7,154 nucleotides of DNA from VRUE01 sp035701465. Its GTDB lineage: Bacteria > Actinomycetota > Thermoleophilia > Solirubrobacterales > 70-9. The DNA lies in contig DASSMU010000072.1 in NCBI GenBank assembly GCA_035701465.1, positions 1 through 7,154 on the forward strand. Direction: 5' to 3'. Below are positions 1 to 5,890 of this stretch, one piece after another (within the stretch, counting starts at the first letter, position 1; the number at the start of each line of letters is the position of its first letter). The position numbers and the translations under genes were made by a program. Below the pieces are notes generated by a model. It saw nothing but the letters and a program-made list of their open reading frames with translations, had not been told where the DNA came from and searched no databases.

Positions 1-903
1 ATGGGCGGCCTCGAGGGCGCGCTGGAAGGCAAGGCGCAGCAGTTCGCCGACGTCGTCAAGGCCGGCCGCACCCACCTGATGGACGCGGTGCCCGTCACGC
101 TCGGCCAGGAGTTCGGCGGCTACGCGGCGCAGGTGCGGCTCGGCATCCAGCGGGTCGAGGGGACGCTGCGGCGGGTGGGACAGATCCCACTCGGCGGCAC
201 CGCTACCGGCACCGGCCTCAACACCCACCCCGAGTTCGCCGCCAGGGTGCGCGAGAAGCTCGCCGCCGAGACCGGCCTCGAGATATCCGCCCCGCTCGAT
301 CCCTTCGAGGCGCAGGGCAACCGCGACGCCCTGGTCGAGCTCTCCGGCGCCCTCAAGGTCTACGCCGTCTCGCTCAACAAGATCGCCAACGACCTGGCCC
401 TGATGGGATCCCGCCCGCGCGCCGGCCTCGCCGAGCTGCGCCTGCCCGAGCTTCAGAAGGGCTCCTCGATCATGCCCGGCAAGGTCAACCCGGTGATGCC
501 CGAGGTGGTGATCCAGGTCGCCGCCCAGGTGATCGGCAACGACGCCGCGATCACCGTCGCCGGCAGCCAGGGCCAGTTCGAGCTCAATGTCCGGGTACCG
601 CTGATCGCCCGCAACCTGCTCGATTCGATCAAGCTGCTCGCCTCCGCCTCGCGCCTGCTCGACGAGAAGTGCGTCGCCGGGATCGAGGCAAACGAGGAGA
701 TGACGACGCGCCACGCCGAGGCAACCCTGGCCACGGCAACCGCGCTCAACCCCCACATCGGCTACGACCGCGCCGCCGACATCGTCAAGGCCGCGGCAGA
801 GTCGGGTCGCTCCCTGCGCGTGGTCGCCCTGGAGCAGGGCGTCGAGCCCGCGGTGCTCGAGGAGGCACTGGACCATCGCCGCATGGCGAGGCCACACGAG
901 TAG
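1..903 (+). CDS. fumC: Class II fumarate hydratase (fumarase C), 5'-truncated by the window
   Basis: Class II fumarase interconverts fumarate and malate in the cytoplasmic TCA cycle. The visible 300 residues are the C-terminal part of a roughly 465-aa family, so about 160 N-terminal residues lie outside the window; the Met at base 1 aligns with an internal position and need not be the start. Seen: GRTHLMDA at residues 22-29 (H25 matches the catalytic-pocket His of the family), GGTATGTGLN at 65-74, and the superfamily signature GSSIMPGKVNP at 154-164, which carries the catalytic loop Ser (S155/S156), Lys and Asn. Later come GQFELNV and ALNPHIGYD, typical of fumarase. The close relative aspartate ammonia-lyase has TQLQDA where this protein has THLMDA, which argues for fumarase. 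GKVNPVMPEVV resembles actinobacterial fumarases as I remember them. The stop is TAG at 901-903. No disruption is visible. Confidence 0.93.
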   Translation: MGGLEGALEGKAQQFADVVKAGRTHLMDAVPVTLGQEFGGYAAQVRLGIQRVEGTLRRVGQIPLGGTATGTGLNTHPEFAARVREKLAAETGLEISAPLDPFEAQGNRDALVELSGALKVYAVSLNKIANDLALMGSRPRAGLAELRLPELQKGSSIMPGKVNPVMPEVVIQVAAQVIGNDAAITVAGSQGQFELNVRVPLIARNLLDSIKLLASASRLLDEKCVAGIEANEEMTTRHAEATLATATALNPHIGYDRAADIVKAAAESGRSLRVVALEQGVEPAVLEEALDHRRMARPHE

Positions 904-910
904 CTCGCGT

Positions 911-956
911 CGCATCCGACATTGACCCCACTTGGATGGGGTGAAAGTCGGATGCG
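911..956. terminator. Nested hairpin between convergent genes, probable bidirectional terminator
   Basis: Ten-base arms CGCATCCGAC (911-920) and GTCGGATGCG (947-956) pair perfectly. Inside, ACCCCA (925-930) pairs with TGGGGT (937-942) around a six-base loop, with a symmetric 4x4 internal loop (ATTG/GAAA) between the two stems. It starts 8 bases after the fumarase stop and ends 7 bases before the stop of the convergent membrane-protein gene. It could therefore end both transcripts. There is no T-tract on either side, so it is not a textbook intrinsic terminator, although high-GC actinobacteria often lack one. Confidence 0.55.
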
Positions 957-963
957 CCGTCCT

Positions 964-1323
964 CTACGAGCTACGGGGATAGCCTCGACGCTTACGCCCA
1001 ACCCGCAGCCCAACGGCCAAAGTGGGCGCCGCAATTAGAGCGATTGAGAGCGCCCTAGTCACGGGCAGGAGGCCATGTTCCCCCGCCGTCTCGACGTGGT
1101 CCAGCCAGTCTTCGAGTTCTTCCTGCCGCCGCCGCCGAGGGATCAGCACTGCCGCAGCGATAATGATGCCGACGGCGATCCGGCCTCCGTCGCGATCAAT
1201 CTGGATCGCGATCAAGGCAACAAGTAGCGGCAGAACAATACTGTCGCTAAGTATCGAGCCAGCCTGCGTGATTGCCATTGCCGTCAATAGCAACAAGATC
1301 CCGAATGCGCGCGTGGGATACAT
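964..1323 (-). CDS. Small four-helix membrane protein of unknown function, third gene of the PadR unit
   Basis: I do not recognise the family with certainty. The protein is 119 aa with hydrophobic stretches at about residues 6-25, 28-42, 46-61 and 88-107. Between the third and fourth lies a charged segment (63-87) with RRRRQEELEDWLDH followed by GEHGLLP, probably cytoplasmic by the positive-inside rule. A similar segment occurs in the preceding gene's product. Start choice: ATG at 1323-1321 overlaps the upstream stop (TGA at 1325-1323) as TGATG, and the start has no purine-rich ribosome site, which fits reinitiation by coupled ribosomes. The frame stays open upstream to 1440, but that longer version would overlap the previous gene by over 110 bases and adds no hydrophobic or conserved-looking sequence. 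The position downstream of PadR suggests the regulator controls it. A role in membrane signalling or stress is only a guess. Confidence 0.75.
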   Translation of the reverse strand: MYPTRAFGILLLLTAMAITQAGSILSDSIVLPLLVALIAIQIDRDGGRIAVGIIIAAAVLIPRRRRQEELEDWLDHVETAGEHGLLPVTRALSIALIAAPTLAVGLRVGRKRRGYPRSS

Positions 1324-1835
1324 CAGCCGCGCCCGCGCATCCGCTTTGACGCGCGCCTGCGAATAGCCATATGAGGACAGGTGCGAAAGAGGATTGAAGC
1401 GGTGCGCCTCAAAATGGGGAGGTTTTCCGCGACGGCGCATTCGAGCTCATCCATCCACTCGTCAAGTGCCTCCTGGCGGTCGGTTGGTGGAAGCGCGTGT
1501 GAAGCGAAGGTCAGGAGCGCACGACAAGAAGTAAGCCTTCTTCTTTTGGGCAATACGCGCCAGCCCCCCCATACCGACTGGGCATCGGAAACGTGCCTCA
1601 CTCGATAACCAGCGGGGACATCGGCACTCTCGTCTACTGACATCCACAGCGTCTGGATTACCCTTGAACCCCACCCTTCGATCTGGCGAATCTGGTTCAG
1701 GATCTCGTCGTGGGCCTCGTGATGCACTTCTTCATCACGTGAGAGAAACCGTTCACACTGGTCCAGAGGGAGAGCTTCTCTGATCACCAGAACCTCTCCG
1801 TCCCGGAACATCACACTGAGTTCGACCGCCTTCAT
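1323..1835 (-). CDS. Unknown 170-aa soluble protein, second gene of the PadR unit
   Basis: Family not recognised. The N-terminal half (residues 1-85) is acidic and mixed alpha/beta in look, with HHEAHDEILNQIRQIEGW at about 38-55. After a basic stretch (PKRRR, 96-100) the C-terminal part has ALPPTDRQEALDEWMDE (114-130), then a basic tail (RRRASKRMRGRG, 159-170). The RQEALDEW segment parallels RQEELEDW in the next gene, but the segment after it is basic and not membrane-like here. Start choice: ATG at 1835-1833 overlaps the PadR stop (TGA 1834-1832) as ATGA. An alternative in-frame ATG at 1850 would add five residues. The open frame to 1979 runs inside PadR and is unlikely. A run of seven C on the + strand at 1564-1570 is a possible slippage or sequencing-error site, but the frame after it still gives the shared motif, so the reading frame appears intact. 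Confidence 0.72.
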   Translation of the reverse strand: MKAVELSVMFRDGEVLVIREALPLDQCERFLSRDEEVHHEAHDEILNQIRQIEGWGSRVIQTLWMSVDESADVPAGYRVRHVSDAQSVWGGWRVLPKRRRLTSCRALLTFASHALPPTDRQEALDEWMDELECAVAENLPILRRTASILFRTCPHMAIRRRASKRMRGRG

Positions 1836-2146
1836 ACAGCACTTGACCATCCCGGCACCAGCAAACGTAGCGCCTGTTCCTGCTTGGAGGTAGCTGCTCG
1901 CGCGGCCTTCCAACCTTCTCCGGTCAGCTCGTAGTAGCGGCGGCGGCGGCGCTGATCGCCAACCTGCACCTCTGCCCATCTGTGCTTGATGAAGCCCTCG
2001 TCTTCAAATCGACGCAAAATCGGATAAATCGTTCCCGAGGGCAGCCCCGTAACCTGAGCCAACTCAAAGCCGTAGGTTTCGTCGCTAGGCGCGTCCAGAA
2101 AAGCCTGAAAAACCAATCGGGTCGCCAAGCTGGGCTTACGAGGCAT
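1832..2146 (-). CDS. Short PadR-family winged-helix transcriptional regulator
   Basis: PadR proteins are DNA-binding repressors that usually sense small ligands and often control their own operon plus membrane or efflux proteins. Seen in 104 residues: the N-terminal helix TRLVFQAFLDAP (9-20), YGFELAQVTGLPSGTIYPIL (25-44) with the recognition helix around 36-50, RFEDEGFI, and a basic wing (QRRRRRYYELTGEG, 65-78) that ends in the family's typical YELT-EG. The C-terminal part is only about 25 residues (one helix, KQEQALRLL), as in short PadR proteins that lack a long dimerisation domain. The ATG at 2146-2144 directly abuts a palindrome and a -10 box, so no leader or ribosome site is visible. The gene's stop overlaps the next start by ATGA. 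Codon and base composition are less GC-rich than in the flanking housekeeping genes. Confidence 0.93.
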   Translation of the reverse strand: MPRKPSLATRLVFQAFLDAPSDETYGFELAQVTGLPSGTIYPILRRFEDEGFIKHRWAEVQVGDQRRRRRYYELTGEGWKAARAATSKQEQALRLLVPGWSSAV

Positions 2147-2162
2147 GTGTAGAACTCTACAC
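2147..2162. promoter_or_regulatory. Perfect palindrome abutting the PadR start, probable PadR operator
   Basis: GTGTAGA-AC-TCTACAC is a perfect 7-bp inverted repeat with a 2-bp spacer, immediately upstream of the PadR ATG. It covers the predicted -10 box, so a dimer bound there would block RNA polymerase. PadR proteins are known to bind dyads and commonly autoregulate. That this protein is the one binding here is an inference from position. Confidence 0.65.
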
Positions 2163-2181
2163 TAGATATGAATAAAGTCAA
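2154..2181 (-). promoter_or_regulatory. Putative promoter of the PadR operon, probably leaderless
   Basis: Read on the minus strand, TTGACT (2181-2176) is followed after 16 bases by TAGAGT (2159-2154), a TANNNT-type -10. Seven bases then lead to the ATG, so transcription would begin at or within a base or two of the start codon. Leaderless mRNAs with this geometry are common in actinobacteria. The -10 lies inside the palindrome. Confidence 0.6.
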
Positions 2182-2277
2182 TGCCGTGCCGGTCGCTCCG
2201 ACCCTCCCGATCGTCGGGTTCTAACTTGGTATCTGTTCGAGGCGCAAGGGCAGATACACAGAATGTGTCGCAGCGGC
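2182..2277. repeat. Intergenic block with four small inverted repeats downstream of the aldehyde dehydrogenase gene
   Basis: Four dyads lie within 96 bases: GGTCG-CTC-CGACC (2191-2203), CCCGA-TCG-TCGGG (2206-2218), GTATCTG/CAGATAC (2229-2235 and 2251-2257, 15-base loop), and ACACA-GAA-TGTGT (2256-2268), which overlaps the third. On the minus strand they follow the aldehyde dehydrogenase stop and precede the PadR promoter, so one or more may end the upstream transcript. No T-tract follows any of them. Confidence 0.4.
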
Positions 2278-3708
2278 TCAGCCCTGAAAGGTTACGAAGC
2301 GCTCCTCTGTCAGCTCGTAGATTGCGTAAGCCGGGCCCTCGCGGGTGTTGCCTGAGTCCTTGACGCCGCCGTAGGGCATCTGGTCGGCGCGGAAGGTGGG
2401 GACCTCGTTGATCAGGACGCCGCCGAACTCGAGCGTGCCGGCGGCCTCGAGGCCGCGGCCGACGTCGCGGGTGAAGACGCCGACCTGAAGGCCGAACTTG
2501 GAGTCGTTGGCCATCCGCAGCGCCTCGCCGAAGTCGGAGTAGCGGTCGATCGTCGCCACCGGACCGAAGATCTCCTCGCACCAGACCTTGGCCTCGCGCG
2601 GCGGCGAGCCGAGCAGGGTCGGGGCGAGGCAGCGATCCTCGTCGACCAGCTTGCCGCCAACCAGCAGCTCGGCCCCGGCGGTAACCGCCTCGTCGATCCA
2701 CTCCTTGACCCGGTCGCGGTCGCCGGGCGAGATCAGCGGTCCAACGTCGGTCTCCGGATCGAGCGGGTCACCGACGCGCAACCCTTCGGCGTTGGCGACG
2801 AGGCACGCGGTGAAAGCGTCGGCGACGTCCTCGTGGACGAGGACGCGCTGGATCGAGATGCAGCTCTGCCCGGCGTGCGAGAAGGCGTGCAGCTTCGCCT
2901 TGTCCGCCGCCGTCTCCCAGTCGCCGTCGGCGTGGACGATCAGCGGCGCGTTGGAGCCCAGCTCCAGGTTGACCTTCTTGTGCGGGACGCGACTGCGGAT
3001 GCCCCAGCCGACCCCGGCCGAGCCGGTGAAGGTGAGGGCGCGGGTCAGCTCGTGCTCGACGATCGCGTTGCCGACCTCCCGGCCGGGTCCCGGGATGACG
3101 CTGAGCCAGCCCTGCGGCAGACCGGCCTCGACCAGGATCCCGGCCAGCTTCAGCGCCGAGATCGGCGTCTGCCCGGCCGGCTTGAGCACGATCGCGTTGC
3201 CGGCGGCGATCGCCGGGCCGAGCTTGTGGGCGACCAGGTTGAGCGGGAAGTTGAAGGGGCTGATCGCGCCGACGACGCCGTAGGGGACGCGCAGCATCAC
3301 ACCGAGCTTGCCGACACCCGCCGGCGAGGCCTCCATCGGCACCGTGCCGCCGGTCAGCTTGCGCGCCTCGGTGGCGGAGAAGGTGAGGGTGTCGACGGTG
3401 CGAGCGGCCTCGACCCGGGCGGTCTTCAGCGGCTTGCCGGCCTCGGCGGCAATCGTCAGGGCGAGGTCCTCGACCCGCTCGCCGACCAACCCGGCGGCAC
3501 GGTCGAGGACGGCGGCGCGCTCATGCTGGGGGAAGTCGGCAGATTCGAAGGACTCTTGCGCGGCCTTGGCGGCGCGGTCGACGAGAGCGGCGTCGCCTTC
3601 GGCGACCCGGCCGACGACGGTCCCGTCGTAGGGGCTCTTGACCTCGCCCCACTCGCCGGTCTCCAGCCACTCGCCCGCGGCGAGGAGCTTGTGATCGACT
3701 GCTTGCAC
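2278..3708 (-). CDS. NAD(P)-dependent aldehyde dehydrogenase
   Basis: Oxidises an aldehyde to its acid (or acyl product) with NAD(P)+ in the cytoplasm; the substrate cannot be read from sequence. From the chosen start the protein is 476 aa, the usual family length. Seen: SPFNFPLNL with the oxyanion Asn at about 153, LKPAGQTP (cofactor-binding Lys about 176), TFTGSAGVG (about 226-234), LELGSNAP with the general-base Glu at about 249, AGQSCISIQR with the catalytic Cys at about 283, and EEIFGPV with the cofactor-ribose Glu at about 379. GQSCISIQR is closer to lactaldehyde/glyceraldehyde-type and related ALDHs than to betaine or succinate-semialdehyde types, but I would not name a substrate. Start choice: GTG at 3708-3706 (V-Q-A-V-D-H) gives normal length. 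The frame stays open to an ATG at 3843, inside the divergent gene, and the extra 45 residues do not look like ALDH. No clear ribosome site precedes the GTG. Confidence 0.95.
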   Translation of the reverse strand: MQAVDHKLLAAGEWLETGEWGEVKSPYDGTVVGRVAEGDAALVDRAAKAAQESFESADFPQHERAAVLDRAAGLVGERVEDLALTIAAEAGKPLKTARVEAARTVDTLTFSATEARKLTGGTVPMEASPAGVGKLGVMLRVPYGVVGAISPFNFPLNLVAHKLGPAIAAGNAIVLKPAGQTPISALKLAGILVEAGLPQGWLSVIPGPGREVGNAIVEHELTRALTFTGSAGVGWGIRSRVPHKKVNLELGSNAPLIVHADGDWETAADKAKLHAFSHAGQSCISIQRVLVHEDVADAFTACLVANAEGLRVGDPLDPETDVGPLISPGDRDRVKEWIDEAVTAGAELLVGGKLVDEDRCLAPTLLGSPPREAKVWCEEIFGPVATIDRYSDFGEALRMANDSKFGLQVGVFTRDVGRGLEAAGTLEFGGVLINEVPTFRADQMPYGGVKDSGNTREGPAYAIYELTEERFVTFQG

Positions 3709-3763
3709 GTGACCAAGCGTAGAGGAGGCCGAGACTCCTGCATCTAGAACCTGTTGACCGAAG
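3709..3763. promoter_or_regulatory. Divergent intergenic region, aldehyde dehydrogenase / SpoIID-like gene
   Basis: Fifty-five bases separate the two start codons, so both promoters must sit here or inside the opposite gene. A short dyad AGGAG-7-CTCCT (3723-3739) and a TCTAGA palindrome (3743-3748) are present. I could not place a convincing -35/-10 pair for either direction. Confidence 0.45.
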
Positions 3764-4927
3764 ATGCGGGCTCGCCTCACAGCACTGATCCTCTGCCTCG
3801 TGTTCGCGCCCAGCGCCAATGCGAGCGTCTCCTGGCTGATCAAAGGACACGGCTTCGGCCACGGCGTCGGCGTCAGCCAGTACGGCGCCTACGGCTACGC
3901 CCTGCACGGCAAGAGCTACCGCTTCATCCTCGCCCACTACTACCAGGGGACCACGATCGGCCAGGTCGCGGGGACGCGGATCGTCCGCGTCCTGCTCGAA
4001 ATCTCCCCCGGCGACGTCGGCTTCAGCGCCGCCACCAGCGCCTGTGGAAAAGCACTCGACCCGGCGCGGAGCTACGAGGCGCACCGAAACGGTTCGCGAG
4101 TGATGCTGCGCAGCTCCAGCGGCAAACCCTTGGCCGACTGCGGGCGCAAGCTCCGCGCGGCGGGGCAGGGCCGGATCTCGATCGCGGGCATCGGCACCTA
4201 CCGCGGTGCGCTCGAGGTCGTGCCGACCGACAGCGACGTCGGCTCGCTCAACGTCGTCAACGCGCTGGCGCTCGAGCAGTACGTCAAAGGCGTGATTCCC
4301 AACGAGTCGCCGCCCGCCTGGCCGCAGGCGGAGCTGCGCGCCCAGGCCGTGGAGTCGCGCTCCTTCGCCCTCAGCGCCGGCGTCGGCGGCAACGGCTTCG
4401 ACCTCTACAACGACACCCGCAGCCAGGTCTACGGCGGACTCGCCAGCGAGACCGCCTCGACCGACGAGGCGGCAAACGCGACCAAGGGCCAGGTCGTGAT
4501 GTACGGCGGCAAAATCGCCGAGACCTACTTCTCCGCCTGCTCGGGCGGCCACACCGAGAGCGTCCAGAACGTCTTCTTCGGCCCCGCGGTCCCCTATCTC
4601 GTCGGCGTCCCCGACCCATACGATTCCTACTGTCCGCTGCACAACTGGACGCTGAGGTTCTCGGGACCGGAAATCAGCTCCAGGCTGGGCGGCTACCTTG
4701 ACGGCGCGCTGAAGAAAGTCGTCGTCACCAAGCGCGGCGTCTCGCCCCGGATCGTCTGGGCCAAGCTCTACGGGACAGGCGGCGTGACCAAGGTCCGCGG
4801 CGACCAACTCGAGTCCGCGCTCGGCACCTACAGCGACTGGATGAGCTTCGTCAAGGAGGTCAACGGCAAGGTCGCCGGAGGTGGCGGACGGAACGGCGGA
4901 CCCGGCGGCGGTGCCGCAACCGGCTAG
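3764..4927 (+). CDS. Secreted SpoIID/LytB-domain protein, probable peptidoglycan-acting enzyme
   Basis: SpoIID is a lytic transglycosylase that cleaves peptidoglycan glycan strands; family members outside spore formers are thought to act on the cell wall. The 387-aa product starts with a signal peptide (MRARLTALILCLVFAPSANA, likely cut after residue 20). Next come GHGFGHGVGVSQYGA (28-42) and ILAHYYQGT (55-63), then the SpoIID core (about 160-203: NVVNALALEQYVKGVIPNES, PQAELRAQAVESRSFAL) with the probable catalytic Glu at 181. ACSGGHTES (258-265) follows; its Cys259/His263 match the metal-binding C-x3-H of clostridial SpoIID. The tail after 371 is Gly-rich. In Bacillus SpoIID the GHGVGMSQ motif is C-terminal, so the motif order here is permuted. 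Start choice is firm: an in-frame TGA lies at 3755-3757. It ends 6 bases before a convergent gene. Confidence 0.92.
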   Translation: MRARLTALILCLVFAPSANASVSWLIKGHGFGHGVGVSQYGAYGYALHGKSYRFILAHYYQGTTIGQVAGTRIVRVLLEISPGDVGFSAATSACGKALDPARSYEAHRNGSRVMLRSSSGKPLADCGRKLRAAGQGRISIAGIGTYRGALEVVPTDSDVGSLNVVNALALEQYVKGVIPNESPPAWPQAELRAQAVESRSFALSAGVGGNGFDLYNDTRSQVYGGLASETASTDEAANATKGQVVMYGGKIAETYFSACSGGHTESVQNVFFGPAVPYLVGVPDPYDSYCPLHNWTLRFSGPEISSRLGGYLDGALKKVVVTKRGVSPRIVWAKLYGTGGVTKVRGDQLESALGTYSDWMSFVKEVNGKVAGGGGRNGGPGGGAATG

Positions 4928-4933
4928 TCCCTC

Positions 4934-5890
4934 TTAGGGCAGCACCAGCTGTGCGTGGATGGCCCGGTGGTCGCTGCCGGGAAGATCGTCTACTCCGTAT
5001 TCGGAGATCCCGAGGCGGCGATCGGCGAGGACGTGGTCGATCGTCATCAGTCCCCAAGGGAACACCTCGCTGCTCGGCCAGGTCGGCTCGAGGCCCTTGC
5101 CGGTCGCCGCGCCCGCATCTCGGTAGCCGCCATCGACGATGTGGCGGAACTTGGCCTGGTCGAGGGTCGCATTGAAGTCCCCGGCCAAGACCCAGGGAAT
5201 CCCGTGCCCGGGTTGGGGCAGGCTCTCCAGCGCTTCTTCCCAGCGGTCCACGCTCATGCTGGGCGGCTGGGGATGGACTGCGACTACTCGCAGCCGCCTG
5301 CCGTCTGGCAGGACGATCATCGCGCGCGGCATTCGAAAGAGGAAGTGCGTTTGGCGTGGGAGGGCTGTCAGGGGGAAGCGGGCATAGAGGCCGCCGCCGT
5401 GGCCTTTGGGCCGCGCCATCAGCACCGAGCGCGGGAGCCGGCGGTCGATCCCATCGCGGTGCAGATTCCTGGCAAATGACGGGGTCAGCTCCTCGACGCT
5501 GAGGAGGTCCGGACGGTAGCGATCGACCAGGGCGACCAGGGCACTCGGGTCGGCGGCGCCGAGCTCGACGTTGGCCGCGAGCACGGTGAGCGTCTCGTGG
5601 CCGGCCGCCGGCTCTGTGTCGGACTCGATAGCTCGCGGCAGGACGGCAATCGCGAGGTAGACCGTCGCGACCCCGGCAACCGTCGCCGCAGCCCAGTTGC
5701 GCAACGCGACGGCGACACCCGCGACAAGCAACGCGCCAATTGCCGCATAGGGGGTGAGCCACATCAGCGATGTCAACCACCCGCCGCTCTCCAGCCCGAA
5801 GGCGCGAACAACAGCCCACAAGGCGACCGGAACCGCCGCCGCCCAGATCAGCCAGTACCGGCTCCAGGCGCTGCGACTCGTGGGGCTCAA
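4934..5890 (-). CDS. Membrane-anchored endonuclease/exonuclease/phosphatase (EEP, DNase I-like) family protein
   Basis: EEP enzymes are metal-dependent phosphodiesterases or phosphatases acting on nucleic acids, phospholipids or inositol phosphates; the substrate here is unknown. The 318-aa product has three N-terminal hydrophobic helices (about 11-30, 38-63, 66-85) followed by a complete EEP domain, probably outside the membrane. Seen: LAANVE (Asn107), VEEL (metal-ligand Glu133/134), AVHPQPP (His206), GDFNAT (Asp238, Asn240), TIDHVL (Asp285) and GSDHRAI (Asp307-His308), the full catalytic set. The start is a TTG at 5890-5888 that overlaps the upstream TGA (5889-5887) as TTGA. This gives a sensible short cytoplasmic N-terminus before helix 1 and implies translational coupling to the upstream lipocalin-like gene. 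The stop TAA at 4936-4934 is 6 bases from the convergent SpoIID-like gene. Confidence 0.92.
   Translation of the reverse strand: MSPTSRSAWSRYWLIWAAAVPVALWAVVRAFGLESGGWLTSLMWLTPYAAIGALLVAGVAVALRNWAAATVAGVATVYLAIAVLPRAIESDTEPAAGHETLTVLAANVELGAADPSALVALVDRYRPDLLSVEELTPSFARNLHRDGIDRRLPRSVLMARPKGHGGGLYARFPLTALPRQTHFLFRMPRAMIVLPDGRRLRVVAVHPQPPSMSVDRWEEALESLPQPGHGIPWVLAGDFNATLDQAKFRHIVDGGYRDAGAATGKGLEPTWPSSEVFPWGLMTIDHVLADRRLGISEYGVDDLPGSDHRAIHAQLVLP

Noticed and set aside
911..956. End of an IS21-like element (TGACCCC-type terminal repeat)
   Set aside because: The resemblance is only a few bases, no transposase lies nearby, and the symmetric hairpin between convergent stops explains the sequence better.
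1836..1979. Upstream extension of the 170-aa gene to 1979
   Set aside because: The added part lies wholly within PadR coding sequence in another frame; the ATGA overlap gives a natural start.
2588..3747. Long open frames on the + strand across the aldehyde dehydrogenase gene
   Set aside because: High-GC antisense shadows: low-complexity, Arg/Ala/Ser/Gly-rich translations with no recognisable motif, opposite a gene with a full catalytic set.
3709..3843. Upstream extension of the aldehyde dehydrogenase to an ATG at 3843
   Set aside because: It would overlap the divergent SpoIID-like gene's signal peptide and add 45 residues that do not belong to the family.
3521..4807. A 428-codon open frame on the - strand across the SpoIID-like gene
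   Set aside because: It runs antisense to a gene with a signal peptide and SpoIID motifs, and also overlaps the aldehyde dehydrogenase gene. The translation is Ala/Gly/Val/Asp-rich, typical of a shadow frame.
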